A stretch of DNA of 64,000 bases, taken from Actinokineospora bangkokensis. GTDB lineage: Bacteria > Actinomycetota > Actinomycetes > Mycobacteriales > Pseudonocardiaceae. Positions 8,489-17,446 of this stretch are shown here, one piece after another. Location of the stretch: positions 217,125 through 281,124 of the forward strand of contig NZ_MKQR01000016.1 of NCBI RefSeq assembly GCF_001940455.1, in the 5' to 3' direction. Position 1 is the stretch's first letter; every line of letters starts with the position of its first letter. The notes under the pieces are model-generated. The model had not been told where the DNA came from and made no database searches. It was given only the letters and a program-made list of their open reading frames with translations. The translations under genes were made by a program, and so were the position numbers.

Positions 8489-9745
8489 ATGTCGACAGCG
8501 CAGCACCCGGCGCGCAACTGGGCGGGCAACGTCACCTTCGGCGCACGCGCCGTGCACCGCCCGCACACCCTCGACGCGCTGCGCGAGGTCGTCGCGGAGT
8601 CCCCGCGCGTGCGCGCGCTCGGCAGCGGCCACTCCTTCAGCGCCGTGACCGACACCACCGGCGACCTCGTGGCCCTCGACGCCCTGCCGCCGCTGGTGGA
8701 GGTGTCCGGGTCGACGGCCACCGTCGGCGCGGGCATGACCTACGGCGAGGTGGCCGCCCGGCTGCACGCCGAGGGCGTGGCCCTTGGCGCGCTGGCGTCC
8801 CTGCCGCACATCTCCGTCGCGGGGTCGGTGGCCACGGCCACGCACGGATCGGGCACCGCGCACCGGTGCCTGGCCGCGGACGTGCGCGCGGTGCACCTGC
8901 TCACCCCCGAGGGCGACCTGACCACGATCTCCCGCGACACCACCCCGGACACCCTGCCCGGCGCGGTGGTCGCCCTGGGCGGGCTGGGCGTGGTGACCGC
9001 GCTGACCCTGGACGTGGAACCGACCTACGAGGTCGCCCAGGACGTGCTCCTGGACGTGCCGCTGGACGAGGTGGAGCGGGACTTCGCGGCCGTGCACACC
9101 GCGGCCTCCAGCGTGAGCACCTTCACCCGCTGGCAGGACGGCACGGCCTCGGTGTTCCTCAAGAACCGGGTGGGGCACACCGGGAGCGGCTGGCGCGCGG
9201 GGACCCCGGCGACCACGACCGTCCACCCCGTCCCCGGCATGTCCACCGCGTCGAGCACCCAGCAACTGGGCGTGCCGGGCCCGTGGTTCGAGCGCCTGCC
9301 GCACTTCCGCCCCGAGCTGAAGCCGAGCAGCGCGGGCGCGGAGCTCCAGTCGGAGGTGTACGTGCCGCTGGCCGGGGCACGGGAGGCGATCGGCGCCCTG
9401 CGCGCCATCGCGGACGTGGTGGCGCCGGTGCTCCAGATCGCCGAGATCCGCACGGTGGCCGCGGACGACCTGTGGTTGAGCCCGGCCCACCGGCGCGACT
9501 CGCTGACGATCCACTTCACCTGGGTGCACGACACCGGCGCCGCGCTGCCCGCGGTCAAGGCGGTAGAGGACGCGCTGCGCCCGCTGGGGGCCCGCCCGCA
9601 CTGGGGCAAGCTCACGACGATGGCGCCGGAGGAGGTCGTGGCGCACTACCCGCGCGCCCAGGACTTCACCACCCTGCTGCGGACGATGGACCCCGGCGGC
9701 AAGTTCACCAACGACCTGCTGGACGCGCACTTTCCCCGCGGCTGA
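8489..9745 (+). CDS. aldO: alditol oxidase-like FAD-binding oxidoreductase
   Basis: At 418 residues it has the same length as Streptomyces coelicolor alditol oxidase, which oxidises xylitol/sorbitol at C1 using O2 and releases H2O2. N-terminal PCMH-type FAD domain: 'NWAGNVTF', then LGSGHSFS whose His48 matches the covalent FAD-linking histidine of AldO, then 'SLPHISVAGSVATATHGSG'. The C-terminal substrate domain has EIRTVAADDLW and 'RPHWGK', matching the AldO active-site region. ATG at 8489 has GGAGAG about 8 bases upstream. A single gene; TACCGT near 8450 may be its -10. It could also act on related polyols. Confidence 0.9.
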   Translation: MSTAQHPARNWAGNVTFGARAVHRPHTLDALREVVAESPRVRALGSGHSFSAVTDTTGDLVALDALPPLVEVSGSTATVGAGMTYGEVAARLHAEGVALGALASLPHISVAGSVATATHGSGTAHRCLAADVRAVHLLTPEGDLTTISRDTTPDTLPGAVVALGGLGVVTALTLDVEPTYEVAQDVLLDVPLDEVERDFAAVHTAASSVSTFTRWQDGTASVFLKNRVGHTGSGWRAGTPATTTVHPVPGMSTASSTQQLGVPGPWFERLPHFRPELKPSSAGAELQSEVYVPLAGAREAIGALRAIADVVAPVLQIAEIRTVAADDLWLSPAHRRDSLTIHFTWVHDTGAALPAVKAVEDALRPLGARPHWGKLTTMAPEEVVAHYPRAQDFTTLLRTMDPGGKFTNDLLDAHFPRG

Positions 9746-9805
9746 CCCCACGCGCCCTCCAAGCCGAGGTGCGAGTGGTGGCCGGGGCGTCACCTGGGGC
9801 TTGTC

Positions 9806-10546
9806 CTAGCCCGGGACGGACTCGGTGACGGTGCGGGCCAGCTGGGCGAGCTTGACGTTCATCCGCTGGGAGGTGTCGCGCAGCAGGGCGAAGGCGTCGT
9901 CGGCGGAGATGTTCCTGCGCTGCATGAGGATGCCCTTGGCCTGCCCGATGACGTCGCGCGACTCCACGGCCTGCCGCAGCTGGGTCTCGCGCAGCGCGGC
10001 CCGCTCCGCGGCGCGGGCGCCCTGGATCGCCAGGGAGGCGTGCGTGGCGAGCACCAGCGCCATGTCCACCGCCTCGCCCGCGAGGGCGCCCGGCGTCCTG
10101 CTGTAGATGTTGAGCGCGCCGGAGCAGTCCGCGAGATCACCGTCGAGGACGAGCGCGGTGGCCAGCACCTCGCTGAACCCCGCGGCGGCCGCGGCGGGCC
10201 CGAACCGCGGCCAGTCCTGGCCGGAGGCCAGGTCGACGGCGCGCACGTAGCCCAGCCCGCTCTCGTCGGCGGCGTCGACGCACGGGCCCTCGCCCGCCTC
10301 GTACTGCACCCGGTCGAGCTCCAGCGCGAGCGGGTCGGACTCGGTGGGGGTGTGGTAGCGGCCGTCGGTGGTGCGCAGGGTGAACGAGACGAGGTCCGCG
10401 CCGGGGATGAGCCTGCAGGTCAGCGACACCACGCGGTCCAGCACCTCCCCGACGGTGCCTGCGGACATCAGCGAGCGGGTCAGGTCGCGCAGGTGCCGGG
10501 TGGCGTCCCACTGGGCGGCGGGGACCGCCGTGCTCTCCTCGGACAT
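9806..10546 (-). CDS. GAF and ANTAR domain regulatory protein
   Basis: A 246-residue putative RNA-binding antiterminator. Residues about 15-165 form a GAF sensor domain (DLTRSLMSAGTVGEVLDRVV; 'YEAGEGPCVDA' is typical of the actinobacterial GAF-ANTAR family). A short coiled linker leads to a C-terminal ANTAR domain (SRDVIGQAKGILMQRRNIS, AFALLRDTSQRMNVKLAQLA), whose three helices bind paired hairpins in nascent RNA. ATG at 10546 has AGGAGG 4 bases upstream. It stands alone; the sensed ligand and target transcripts are unknown. Confidence 0.92.
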   Translation of the reverse strand: MSEESTAVPAAQWDATRHLRDLTRSLMSAGTVGEVLDRVVSLTCRLIPGADLVSFTLRTTDGRYHTPTESDPLALELDRVQYEAGEGPCVDAADESGLGYVRAVDLASGQDWPRFGPAAAAAGFSEVLATALVLDGDLADCSGALNIYSRTPGALAGEAVDMALVLATHASLAIQGARAAERAALRETQLRQAVESRDVIGQAKGILMQRRNISADDAFALLRDTSQRMNVKLAQLARTVTESVPG

Positions 10547-10830
10547 CGGGCCTCCTGGGGTCCGTGCGGTCTGGCGGCGACCGGCGCCGTGCTCCTGCGC
10601 TGCTGAAGAGCGGCTGCGCACCGGCCACCTCGCGGCGCGGCAGGTGCAGCCGACCCGGCGGGCCGCTGGTGCTCTCTTACCCACTTCGCCACCGCGTCAC
10701 GCCTGGCCGGGCGGTCGTGGCGGCGCTCACCCCGTGGCCCGGCCCTGGTCGGCCCGGCCGGGGTGGCCCGTTCGACCGAGGCGGGACCGGTGGGGTGCCC
10801 GGCCAGGTCGGGCACCCGAACGGCGGCGGG

Positions 10831-11298
10831 TCAGGGCAGCTGCCGGGTGAAGAACGCGCTGTGCGGGTCGGGCCGGTAGTCGCCGAACGGCGGGCACGGG
10901 GTGAACCCGAACCGGGTGTAGAGCGTGCGCGCGGGCCGGAAGAACTCCGCCGACCCCGTCTCCAGGCTGATCCGGGTGCACCCCAGCGCGGTCGCCTCGG
11001 TGAGGATGTGGGTCAGCAGCAGCGAGGCGATCCCGGTCCGCCTGCGCGCCGGGTCGGTGCGCATGGACTTGAGCTCGGCGTGCTCGGGGGTGAGCAGCTT
11101 CAGCGCGCCGCACCCGAGGACGGACCCGTCGTCGTCGAGCACCGACCAGAAGGTCACGCCCGGCGCGCGCAGGCCGTCGAGGTCGAGGGCGTGCTTGCTC
11201 TCCGGCGGGCTGGTCGCGCGCATCTGCGCCAGGTGGGCGCCCAGGAACTCCGCGATCGCCGCGCCGGACAGGTCGTCCACGACGACCCGGGGGGTCAT
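10831..11298 (-). CDS. GNAT-family N-acetyltransferase
   Basis: A 155-residue GNAT acetyltransferase using acetyl-CoA. The acetyl-CoA-binding segment reads MRTDPARRRTGIASLLLTHI (R-x-x-G-x-A), followed by 'ISLETGSAEFFRPARTLY' and GFTPCPPFGDY, the pattern of the PhnO/ElaA-like putative acetyltransferases. Its ATG overlaps the stop of the thioesterase gene (ATGA), so the two are translationally coupled. Substrate unknown. Confidence 0.9.
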   Translation of the reverse strand: MTPRVVVDDLSGAAIAEFLGAHLAQMRATSPPESKHALDLDGLRAPGVTFWSVLDDDGSVLGCGALKLLTPEHAELKSMRTDPARRRTGIASLLLTHILTEATALGCTRISLETGSAEFFRPARTLYTRFGFTPCPPFGDYRPDPHSAFFTRQLP

Positions 11299-11843
11299 GA
11301 GGCCGCGCCGCCGCGCACGACGGTGGGCAGCGAGGCGCGCAGGTCGCCCGCCCACCGCTCCAACCACGGCGGGACGGTGGGGCCCGCGCCGAAGGCGGGG
11401 ACGGCCCCGGCCAGCTCCGCCGGGGTGATCGAGCCGCCGCGGCGGCTGAGGAACCGGGCGGCCACGAACGCCCTGGCGCACTCGTCCTGCCCGGCGCGGA
11501 AGACGTGCTCGAGGTAGGCGTTGCGGGTGTCCACCCCGACGAACCGGCTGGTCACGGTGAACCGCTCGAAGGGGAGCAGCGACCGCCGGTACTCGATGGT
11601 CTGCGCGGCGACGACCGGGTACCAGCCCCGGCGGGCGAGCACCGGCCACAGCCGCGTCCTGGTGTAGAGGTCCATCCTGGCCGCGTCGAGGGTGGACAGG
11701 TACTTGCCGTTGTTCATGTGCCGCAGCACGTCGAGGTCGGTGGGCGCGACCCGGAACCGGGTGGTCACCGGGGACCACAGGTCCGCGCGCCGGGCGAACC
11801 GCCCCGTGACCATCGTCCGCGCCATCCGCAACGCCATCAGCAC
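11295..11843 (-). CDS. hotdog-fold acyl-CoA thioesterase family protein
   Basis: A 182-residue single-hotdog protein of the 4HBT/THEM6-like group. The sequence FRVAPTDLDVLRHMNNGKYL carries the D-x-D-x-x-x-H-x-N-N pattern of FadM/YbgC-type thioesterases, where the Asp is catalytic, followed by 'ARMDLYTRTRLW' and an 'EYRRSLLPFERF' strand. GTG at 11843 is chosen because GGAGG lies 6 bases upstream; ATG at 11837 is the alternative. The GNAT gene overlaps its end by 4 bases. The acyl-CoA hydrolysed is unknown. Confidence 0.85.
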   Translation of the reverse strand: MLMALRMARTMVTGRFARRADLWSPVTTRFRVAPTDLDVLRHMNNGKYLSTLDAARMDLYTRTRLWPVLARRGWYPVVAAQTIEYRRSLLPFERFTVTSRFVGVDTRNAYLEHVFRAGQDECARAFVAARFLSRRGGSITPAELAGAVPAFGAGPTVPPWLERWAGDLRASLPTVVRGGAAS

Positions 11844-11973
11844 CCCACGCCTCCTCGACCGTGTCGCCAGAGTCTGCCAAACCGGGCACCGGGAGCGGAA
11901 CGAGCCCGATCTCACAGCTCGCGCCCGGTCGCACAGCCCCAGCGCCCGATCGCACAGCCCGCGCGGCCCCCGA

Positions 11974-12798
11974 CTAGGCCAGGTGCCGCAGCGCCCACTC
12001 CAGCGCCTCGGGCAGCTCCCGCAGGATCGACACGTGCCCGTCGTCGGGCCGGTACCACAGCTCCGCGTGCGGCAGCAGCGCGGCGAGGTGCCTGCCGTGG
12101 TCGGGGGGCACCACCCGGTCCAGGCCGCCCTGCACGAGCAGCACCGGCGTGCGGACGGCCGCGAAGTCGACCCCCCAGTCCCCGGCGAAGGCGACATCGT
12201 CGTCGACCTCTCCCCCGCCGCCCTCCCGCCCGGCGCGCTGGGCGTCGCGGCCCATCTCGCCCCACGGCCCGGCGAGCAGCTCGTAGTCGGCCTCGACGAA
12301 GCTGTCCGGGTCGAACTCCGGCGTCACCGCCTCCCGGGCGGCCAGGCCCGACCGCCCCGCGCGCAGGGCCTGCGGCGCCACCATCCCGCCGTACCAGTCG
12401 AACGCGTCGGACCAGGGCGCGGGCGCGGCGAACGCGACAGCCGCGAAGACCCGGTCGCCCAACCCGGCGGCGCACCCCAGCGCGTGCGAGCCGCCCCCGG
12501 ACGCCCCCACCACGCAGAACCGGTCGACCCCGAACGCGTCGGCGACGGCGGCCGCGTCCACCGCGGCCGACACCACCTGCCGCCCCGGTTGGCGGGTCGA
12601 CCCGCCGTACCCGGGTCTGCCATAGGAAAGAACCCGCACGCCCGTCGCTCGCGCGGCCCGGGCGACGGGTTCGATCGGGAAACCGGTTTGGGGCGTGCCG
12701 TGGTGCCAGAGCACCACAGCACGCCCCTGTTCACCGCTGTCGTGGGCGCGGACCACTCGGTCACCGACCCGCACGTCCAGGGATGTCACTGACTCCAC
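11974..12798 (-). CDS. alpha/beta hydrolase
   Basis: A 274-residue alpha/beta-hydrolase. The oxyanion region is WHHGTPQTG, the nucleophile elbow GASGGGSHAL supplies the Ser, and 'LLVQGGLDRVVPPDHG' and 'DDGHVS' give the acid and His of the triad. A lid insertion follows the elbow. GTG at 12798 is used (AGGG 8 bases upstream); GTG at 12789 is also possible. It lies 131 bases upstream of the thioesterase/GNAT pair on the same strand and might be cotranscribed. Substrate cannot be told. Confidence 0.9.
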   Translation of the reverse strand: MESVTSLDVRVGDRVVRAHDSGEQGRAVVLWHHGTPQTGFPIEPVARAARATGVRVLSYGRPGYGGSTRQPGRQVVSAAVDAAAVADAFGVDRFCVVGASGGGSHALGCAAGLGDRVFAAVAFAAPAPWSDAFDWYGGMVAPQALRAGRSGLAAREAVTPEFDPDSFVEADYELLAGPWGEMGRDAQRAGREGGGGEVDDDVAFAGDWGVDFAAVRTPVLLVQGGLDRVVPPDHGRHLAALLPHAELWYRPDDGHVSILRELPEALEWALRHLA

Positions 12799-12835
12799 GC
12801 GCCAGACCCTAGCCGCGACCCACGACAGGGACGGG

Positions 12836-13492
12836 TCACGAGGTCGGGGTCAGCACCGTGTCGATGAGGTACACGGTCGCGTTGGCGGTCTTGACGCCAC
12901 CGCAGATGACGTTGGCGTCGTTGACCTTCAGGCTGTCGCCCGAGCCGGTGACGTTGACGGTGCCCTTCTCCACGGTGGTCTGGGTGCCGACGATCTTGTC
13001 CGGCGCGATCTGGTTGGGGACCACGTGGTAGGTCAGGATCTTGGTCAGCAGGGCGTCGTCGGTCTTGAGCTTCTCGATGGTCGCCGGGTCCAGCTTGGCG
13101 AACGCGGAGTCGACCGGCGCGAAGACGGTGAACTGGCCGCCGTTGAGGGTCGAGACCAGGTCGACCTTGGGGTTGAGCTTGCCGGACACGGCCTGCACCA
13201 GGGTCTTGAGCAGCGGGTTGTTGCTCGCGGCGGTGGCGACCGGGTCGGCGGCCATGCCCTCGACCGAGCCCGCGCCGGACGGGACCTGCTTGGCGTAGTC
13301 CGCGCAGCCGGGGCCGACGAGGCCGCCCGCGGCGGCGTCGGAGGCCGAGGAGGACGCGGCGGCGGTGGTGGTCGTCGTGGCGGCACCGGTGGAGCCCGAC
13401 GCACCGGTGTCGCTGCTGCTGCACGCGGCGGACAGGGCGGCGGTGAGGGCGATGCCGGACACCGCGGTGACGACGCGAAGGCTGCGCTTCAT
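12836..13492 (-). CDS. fasciclin (FAS1) domain lipoprotein
   Basis: A 218-residue secreted lipoprotein. The signal peptide ends in the lipobox L-S-A-A-C, followed by an S/T/A-rich linker to about residue 55. One FAS1 domain fills the rest ([16 protein letters not shown], '[14 protein letters not shown]', 'YHVVPNQI', '[10 protein letters not shown]'). It resembles mycobacterial MPT83/MPT70, cell-envelope adhesion-type proteins. ATG at 13492. Two Cys (about 62 and 198) may form a disulfide. A direct-repeat site lies 155-173 bases upstream. Confidence 0.93.
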   Translation of the reverse strand: MKRSLRVVTAVSGIALTAALSAACSSSDTGASGSTGAATTTTTAAASSSASDAAAGGLVGPGCADYAKQVPSGAGSVEGMAADPVATAASNNPLLKTLVQAVSGKLNPKVDLVSTLNGGQFTVFAPVDSAFAKLDPATIEKLKTDDALLTKILTYHVVPNQIAPDKIVGTQTTVEKGTVNVTGSGDSLKVNDANVICGGVKTANATVYLIDTVLTPTS

Positions 13493-13646
13493 GGTGTATT
13501 CCGCTCCATTGCTGAGACGACAGGTAAATCCACTTAGGACTTGCACCACCCGGTTCCCCGGGCGGTTCGCGTCCCCGGTGGGTCCGGGGCTCGCTGACAA
13601 CCGGCATTCGGGGGTGGGTCGGGGAGCGGATGGGTCCGGACGCCCA

Positions 13647-13665
13647 CCGTTACCCTTCCGTTACC
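13647..13665. promoter_or_regulatory. 11-bp-spaced direct repeat, possible response-regulator site
   Basis: Two CGTTACC copies (from 13648 and 13659) are exactly 11 bp apart, the arrangement bound by OmpR/PhoB-type dimers. They lie about 160 bases upstream of the leftward FAS1 lipoprotein gene. Function inferred from spacing only. Confidence 0.35.
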
Positions 13666-13785
13666 GGAGGCGGGAAATCCACCCCAGCCCCAATCCACCC
13701 GCCGGAGGGCAACGAAAGCTTTCCCCACCGGCCCGCCGCCCGCACGCGGGACCATCCTCTGTGGAGGGTGATGGGCGGGCTCCGA

Positions 13786-14373
13786 TCACTGGTCAGCGGC
13801 CACGAAGAGCCGACCACCCAGCGCCTTGAGTCCCTCGATCAGGTCGTCTGGACCCGGCGCGCGGTCCGGGTCGATCACCCACTGCATGAGCACCCCGGTC
13901 ACCAGGGCCATCTGCACCGACCCGACCGAGCGAACTTCGCCGGGCCGGACGTCCACTTCGGCGACACCCAGCACGCCCGCGGCCAACCCGCCGCGCGCCT
14001 CGGCGATGGCGTCCGCGATCAGGTCGCGGACGCGCTGGTTGCGCTCGGCCTCCACCGCGGCCTCCACCGAGGCGACCCACAGGTTGCGGTGGGCGAGGAC
14101 CGAGGCGATGACCTGCTCCCAGAACCCCCGGTAGCGCTCCAACGGCGAGGCCTCCCCCGCGAGCCGGGCGCCCGCCGCCCCCAGTTCGTCGCCCCACTCC
14201 TGCATGGCCAGGTTGAACGCCTCGGTGAGCAGCGCCTCCCGGGAGCCGAAGTGGTAGCCGATGGCCGCGTGGTTGACCCCCGCCGCGGCGGCGATGTCGC
14301 GGACGGTGCTGCGCCACCCCTTGTCCTTGAGGCAGCGCACCGCGCCGTCCAGCAGGTCTTCCCGGTTGCCCAT
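13786..14373 (-). CDS. TetR-family repressor
   Basis: A 195-residue TetR regulator. The N-terminal HTH is STVRDIAAAAGVNHAAIGYH followed by FGSREALL, and the rest is a helical ligand-binding domain (W/F-rich near WEQVIASVL and 'LMQWVIDPDRAPG'). It is divergent from the FAD-monooxygenase gene, sharing a 117-bp gap that contains a 40-bp palindrome, its probable operator. It probably represses both genes until a ligand, perhaps the monooxygenase substrate, binds. ATG at 14373. Confidence 0.93.
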   Translation of the reverse strand: MGNREDLLDGAVRCLKDKGWRSTVRDIAAAAGVNHAAIGYHFGSREALLTEAFNLAMQEWGDELGAAGARLAGEASPLERYRGFWEQVIASVLAHRNLWVASVEAAVEAERNQRVRDLIADAIAEARGGLAAGVLGVAEVDVRPGEVRSVGSVQMALVTGVLMQWVIDPDRAPGPDDLIEGLKALGGRLFVAADQ

Positions 14374-14399
14374 GGCCGCAGAGCCTAGTCCGGGCGGTT

Positions 14400-14439
14400 C
14401 ATCCGGCTGGTTTATCCATATGGATTGACCAACCGGATG
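14400..14439. promoter_or_regulatory. 40-bp near-perfect palindrome, probable TetR operator
   Basis: Centred at 14419/14420, the sequence reads CATCCGG-n-TGGT-nn-ATCCAT and the mirror complement ATGGAT-nn-ACCA-n-CCGGATG. It is 26-65 bases upstream of the TetR start and 52-91 bases upstream of the monooxygenase start, so one site can control both promoters. Confidence 0.75.
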
Positions 14440-14490
14440 AACCGGGGCTACCGTGGCCGCGCACCACCGGGAGCGAGGAGAGGGGCGGAC

Positions 14491-15672
14491 ATGGGCAAGC
14501 GGGTCCTCATCAGCGGGATGGGCATCGCCGGACCAGCACTGGCGCACTGGCTCGGCCGGGCCGGGCACGAGGTCACCGTCGTCGAGCGCGCACCGGGGCC
14601 GCGGACTACCGGCGCCGCGGTCGACTTCCGCGGCGACCAGGTGGCGCTGCTGCACCGCATGGGCGTGCACGGCGCCCTGCACGCCCGGCGCACCGGCATG
14701 GGCGACCTGGTGGTCGTCGACCGCGCGGGCCGCGAGCGCGCCCGGGTGCCCGCCGCGCTGTTCAGCGGCGAGCTGGAGGTGGAGCGGGCGGACCTGGCCG
14801 AGGTGCTGGCCGCGCGCTGCGCGCCGGTCTCGACGCCGGTGTTCGGCGACCGCGCCACCGCGCTGCGCCAGGACCCCGGCGGGGTGGAGGTGGAGTTCGA
14901 GCGCGGCCCGGCGGCCCGGTACGACCTGGTGGTGGGCGCCGACGGGCAGCACTCCGGGGTCCGGGCGCTGGCCTTCGGCCCCGAGGAGCGCTACCGGCAC
15001 GACCTCGGCCACCTCACCGCCACCTACGGCGTGCCGAACACCTTCGGCCTGGAACGCGCGGGCGTCATCCACAACGCGCCGGGCCGCTACGCCAACGTCT
15101 CCAGCTGCCGCGACCCGCGCACGGCCACGGTCAGCCTGGTCTTCGCCTCGACCGCCCGGCCGGGCCGCGACCCCGGGGCGCAGCGCGCGCTGATCACCGA
15201 GCGGTACGCCGACCTCGGGTGGCGGGTGCCGGAGCTGCTGGCGGGGCTCGCGTCCGCCGACGACCTCTACTTCGCCCCCATCACCCAGCTCCGCCTGCCC
15301 GCCTGGTCGACCGGCAGGGTCGTGCTGCTCGGCGACGCGGCCTGGGGCGCGGGCCCGGGCGGCAACGGCAGCGGGCACGCCCTGCTCGGCGCGTACGTGC
15401 TGGCGGGCGAGCTGGAGGCCTCGGGGTGGGACGTCCCCCGCGCCCTCGCCCGGTACGAGGCGGCGCTGCGCCCGGCGGTCGAGCGCTCGCAGCGCCAAGC
15501 GGCGTCGATGCCGGGGTTCCTCGTGCCACCCACCGCGGCCCGGATCGCGCTGCGCAACGCCTCTTACCGCGTGCTCGGCTCCAAGCCCATGACCGCGCTG
15601 TTCGAGCGCCTGTCAGCGCGCACCGCCAACACCGGCGCGCTGCCCGAGTACCCCCTGCCGGTCACGGCCTGA
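14491..15672 (+). CDS. FAD-dependent monooxygenase (group A, PHBH fold)
   Basis: A 393-residue aromatic-hydroxylase-type flavoprotein. The FAD motif GMGIAG is at residues 9-14, the middle 'LVVGADGQHSGVR' motif is the DG loop, and the second FAD contact is GRVVLLGDAAWGAGPGGNGS (GD motif). Such enzymes use NAD(P)H and O2 to hydroxylate aromatic or polyketide substrates, including antibiotics such as tetracycline and rifampicin. ATG at 14491 follows GAGGAGAGG. Divergence from a TetR gene across a long operator suggests substrate-induced detoxification or catabolism; substrate unknown. Confidence 0.9.
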   Translation: MGKRVLISGMGIAGPALAHWLGRAGHEVTVVERAPGPRTTGAAVDFRGDQVALLHRMGVHGALHARRTGMGDLVVVDRAGRERARVPAALFSGELEVERADLAEVLAARCAPVSTPVFGDRATALRQDPGGVEVEFERGPAARYDLVVGADGQHSGVRALAFGPEERYRHDLGHLTATYGVPNTFGLERAGVIHNAPGRYANVSSCRDPRTATVSLVFASTARPGRDPGAQRALITERYADLGWRVPELLAGLASADDLYFAPITQLRLPAWSTGRVVLLGDAAWGAGPGGNGSGHALLGAYVLAGELEASGWDVPRALARYEAALRPAVERSQRQAASMPGFLVPPTAARIALRNASYRVLGSKPMTALFERLSARTANTGALPEYPLPVTA

Positions 15673-15681
15673 CGCGAGGGG

Positions 15682-16347
15682 TCACACCGGCTCGCCCAGG
15701 ACGCGCTTGAGGGCGGGGACGACGGCGTCGAGGTCCTTGGACGTGCGGAAGACGACGATGCCGCCCTCCGGGCCCGCGGCGGAGGGCGCGGTGAACAGGT
15801 CGACGGTCGTGGCCATCGCCGCGTCGAACTCCTGCTCCGGGCGCTCGGTCAGCCCGCGCAGCCAGCGGCGCAGCACGTGGTTGTGCGCGGTCACCACCGC
15901 CGCCGCCATCAGCTCCGCCTTGAGGGCGCTGTCCGGGGCGCCCCCCATCCAGCTCACGATGAACTCCCGGAAGATGCGCTGGAAGTGCTGCATCCCCGCG
16001 AACTCCCGCGAGCGCAGCGCGGGCACGCTGCGGGTGAGCCGGTAGCGGGCCAGCGCCAGGTCGCCCTCGGCCAGGTAGTGCCGCAGCACCAGGCGGGCCG
16101 CGTCGACCACCGCGGTCAGCGCCGTCTCGTGGCTCGACCCGCCCAACCGGGCCTCGATGGCGCCGAGCAGGGTGTCGCGGTCGGGGAAGATCACATCCTC
16201 CTTCGACCGGAAGGTCCGGAAGAAGGTGGTGCGCCCGACCTGCGCGCGCTCGGTGATGTCGTCGACCGTGGTCTGGTCGTAGCCGCGCTCCTCGAACAGC
16301 GCGAACGCCGCCTCGATCATCCGCTCCTTGGCGGGCCGCTGGGACAT
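15682..16347 (-). CDS. TetR-family regulator
   Basis: A 221-residue TetR protein with HTH TVDDITERAQVGRTTFFRTF and 'RSKEDVIF', followed by a ligand-binding domain with 'FQRIFREFIVSWMG'. It is divergent from the hydroxyacyl-CoA dehydrogenase/acyl-CoA dehydrogenase operon, so control of fatty-acid or branched-chain acyl-CoA oxidation is plausible. ATG at 16347 has GGAGGAG upstream. The intergenic region has inverted repeats at 16523-16538 and near 16373-16386 (CACCC-n4-GGGTG). Confidence 0.92.
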   Translation of the reverse strand: MSQRPAKERMIEAAFALFEERGYDQTTVDDITERAQVGRTTFFRTFRSKEDVIFPDRDTLLGAIEARLGGSSHETALTAVVDAARLVLRHYLAEGDLALARYRLTRSVPALRSREFAGMQHFQRIFREFIVSWMGGAPDSALKAELMAAAVVTAHNHVLRRWLRGLTERPEQEFDAAMATTVDLFTAPSAAGPEGGIVVFRTSKDLDAVVPALKRVLGEPV

Positions 16348-16522
16348 CCGCGCTCCTCCGTCCGGTCCAACCACCCTAGTGGGTGTTCCCCCGAAGGGGC
16401 GGCGCCAGCTCGTTCGTCGTCGTGCCGAGTGAGGACGCGAGGGGTGGTGGCGGGTCGTGGGGCGCAGCCCGGGTGTGCCACGCGTCACCGGAACCCCGTG
16501 GTCCCACGCCGAGGACACCAAG

Positions 16523-16538
16523 TACCGTGAGAGCGGTA
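16523..16538. promoter_or_regulatory. inverted repeat upstream of the acyl-CoA oxidation operon
   Basis: TACCG-n6-CGGTA lies about 45 bases before the 3-hydroxybutyryl-CoA dehydrogenase ATG and between it and the divergent TetR gene. It could be an operator or overlap the promoter; the arms are short. Confidence 0.35.
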
Positions 16539-16580
16539 TCGAGTTCCAAGGTGCGCTCTCCCAGTGGAGGACGGGACGAC

Positions 16581-17435
16581 ATGGGTGTGACGCGGGTCGG
16601 CGTTGTGGGCTGCGGGTTGATGGGCGCGGGGATCGCGGAGGTCTGCGCCCGCGCGGGGCTGGACGTGGTGGTCGTCGAGTCGACCGCCGAGGCGCTGGAG
16701 GCGGGCCGCGCGCGGCTGACCGGGTCGCTGCGGCGGGCCGAGGCCAAGGGCAAGGTCGACGACGCCGCGGCGGTGCTCGACCGCGTGCGGCTCACCGGCT
16801 CGCTCGACGAGCTGGCCGACCGCGAGGTCGTCGTGGAGGCCATCGTCGAGGACGAGAAGGCCAAGGTCGCGCTGTTCCGGGAGCTGGACAGGATCGTCAC
16901 CGCGCCGGACGCGCTGCTGGCGTCGAACACCTCCTCCATCCCCATCATGAAGCTGGCCACCGCCACCACGCGGCCCACGCACGTGCTGGGCATCCACTTC
17001 TTCAACCCGGTGCCGGTGCTCGAACTGGTCGAGCTGGTGCCGAGCCTGCTCACCCTGGACGAGACCACCGACCGGGCCGCGGAGTTCGTCGGCTCGGTGC
17101 TGGGCAAGCACGCCATCCGCTGCAAGGACCGGGCCGGGTTCGTGGTGAACTCGCTGCTCATCCCGTTCATCCTGGCCGCGATCCGGATGCTGGAGTCCGG
17201 CTTCGCCGAGCGCGACGACATCGATCAGGGCCTGGTGCGCGGCGCCGCGCACCCGCAGGGCCCGCTGGCGCTGGCCGACCTCATCGGCCTCGACACCACC
17301 AAGGCCGTCGCGGAGTCGCTGTACGAGGAGTTCAAGGAGCCCCTCTACGCCCCGCCGCCGCTGCTGGCCCGGATGGTCGACGCGGGCCTGCTCGGCCGCA
17401 AGGCCGGGCGCGGCTTCTACACCTACGACAAGTGA
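16581..17435 (+). CDS. 3-hydroxybutyryl-CoA dehydrogenase
   Basis: A 284-residue NAD(P)-dependent dehydrogenase interconverting 3-hydroxyacyl-CoA and 3-oxoacyl-CoA. The N-terminal Rossmann motif GVVGCGLMGAGIAE starts at residue 7. The active-site region is ASNTSSIPI and 'GIHFFNPVPVLELVEL' (catalytic His). The C-terminal dimerisation domain has 'DRAGFVVNSLL' and 'GLLGRKAGRGFY'. ATG at 16581 is preceded by GGAGG. The acyl-CoA dehydrogenase follows after 11 bases, so the pair probably acts in one beta-oxidation or butyrate/branched-chain pathway under the divergent TetR. Confidence 0.95.
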   Translation: MGVTRVGVVGCGLMGAGIAEVCARAGLDVVVVESTAEALEAGRARLTGSLRRAEAKGKVDDAAAVLDRVRLTGSLDELADREVVVEAIVEDEKAKVALFRELDRIVTAPDALLASNTSSIPIMKLATATTRPTHVLGIHFFNPVPVLELVELVPSLLTLDETTDRAAEFVGSVLGKHAIRCKDRAGFVVNSLLIPFILAAIRMLESGFAERDDIDQGLVRGAAHPQGPLALADLIGLDTTKAVAESLYEEFKEPLYAPPPLLARMVDAGLLGRKAGRGFYTYDK

Positions 17436-17446
17436 GGGGGGCCGAC

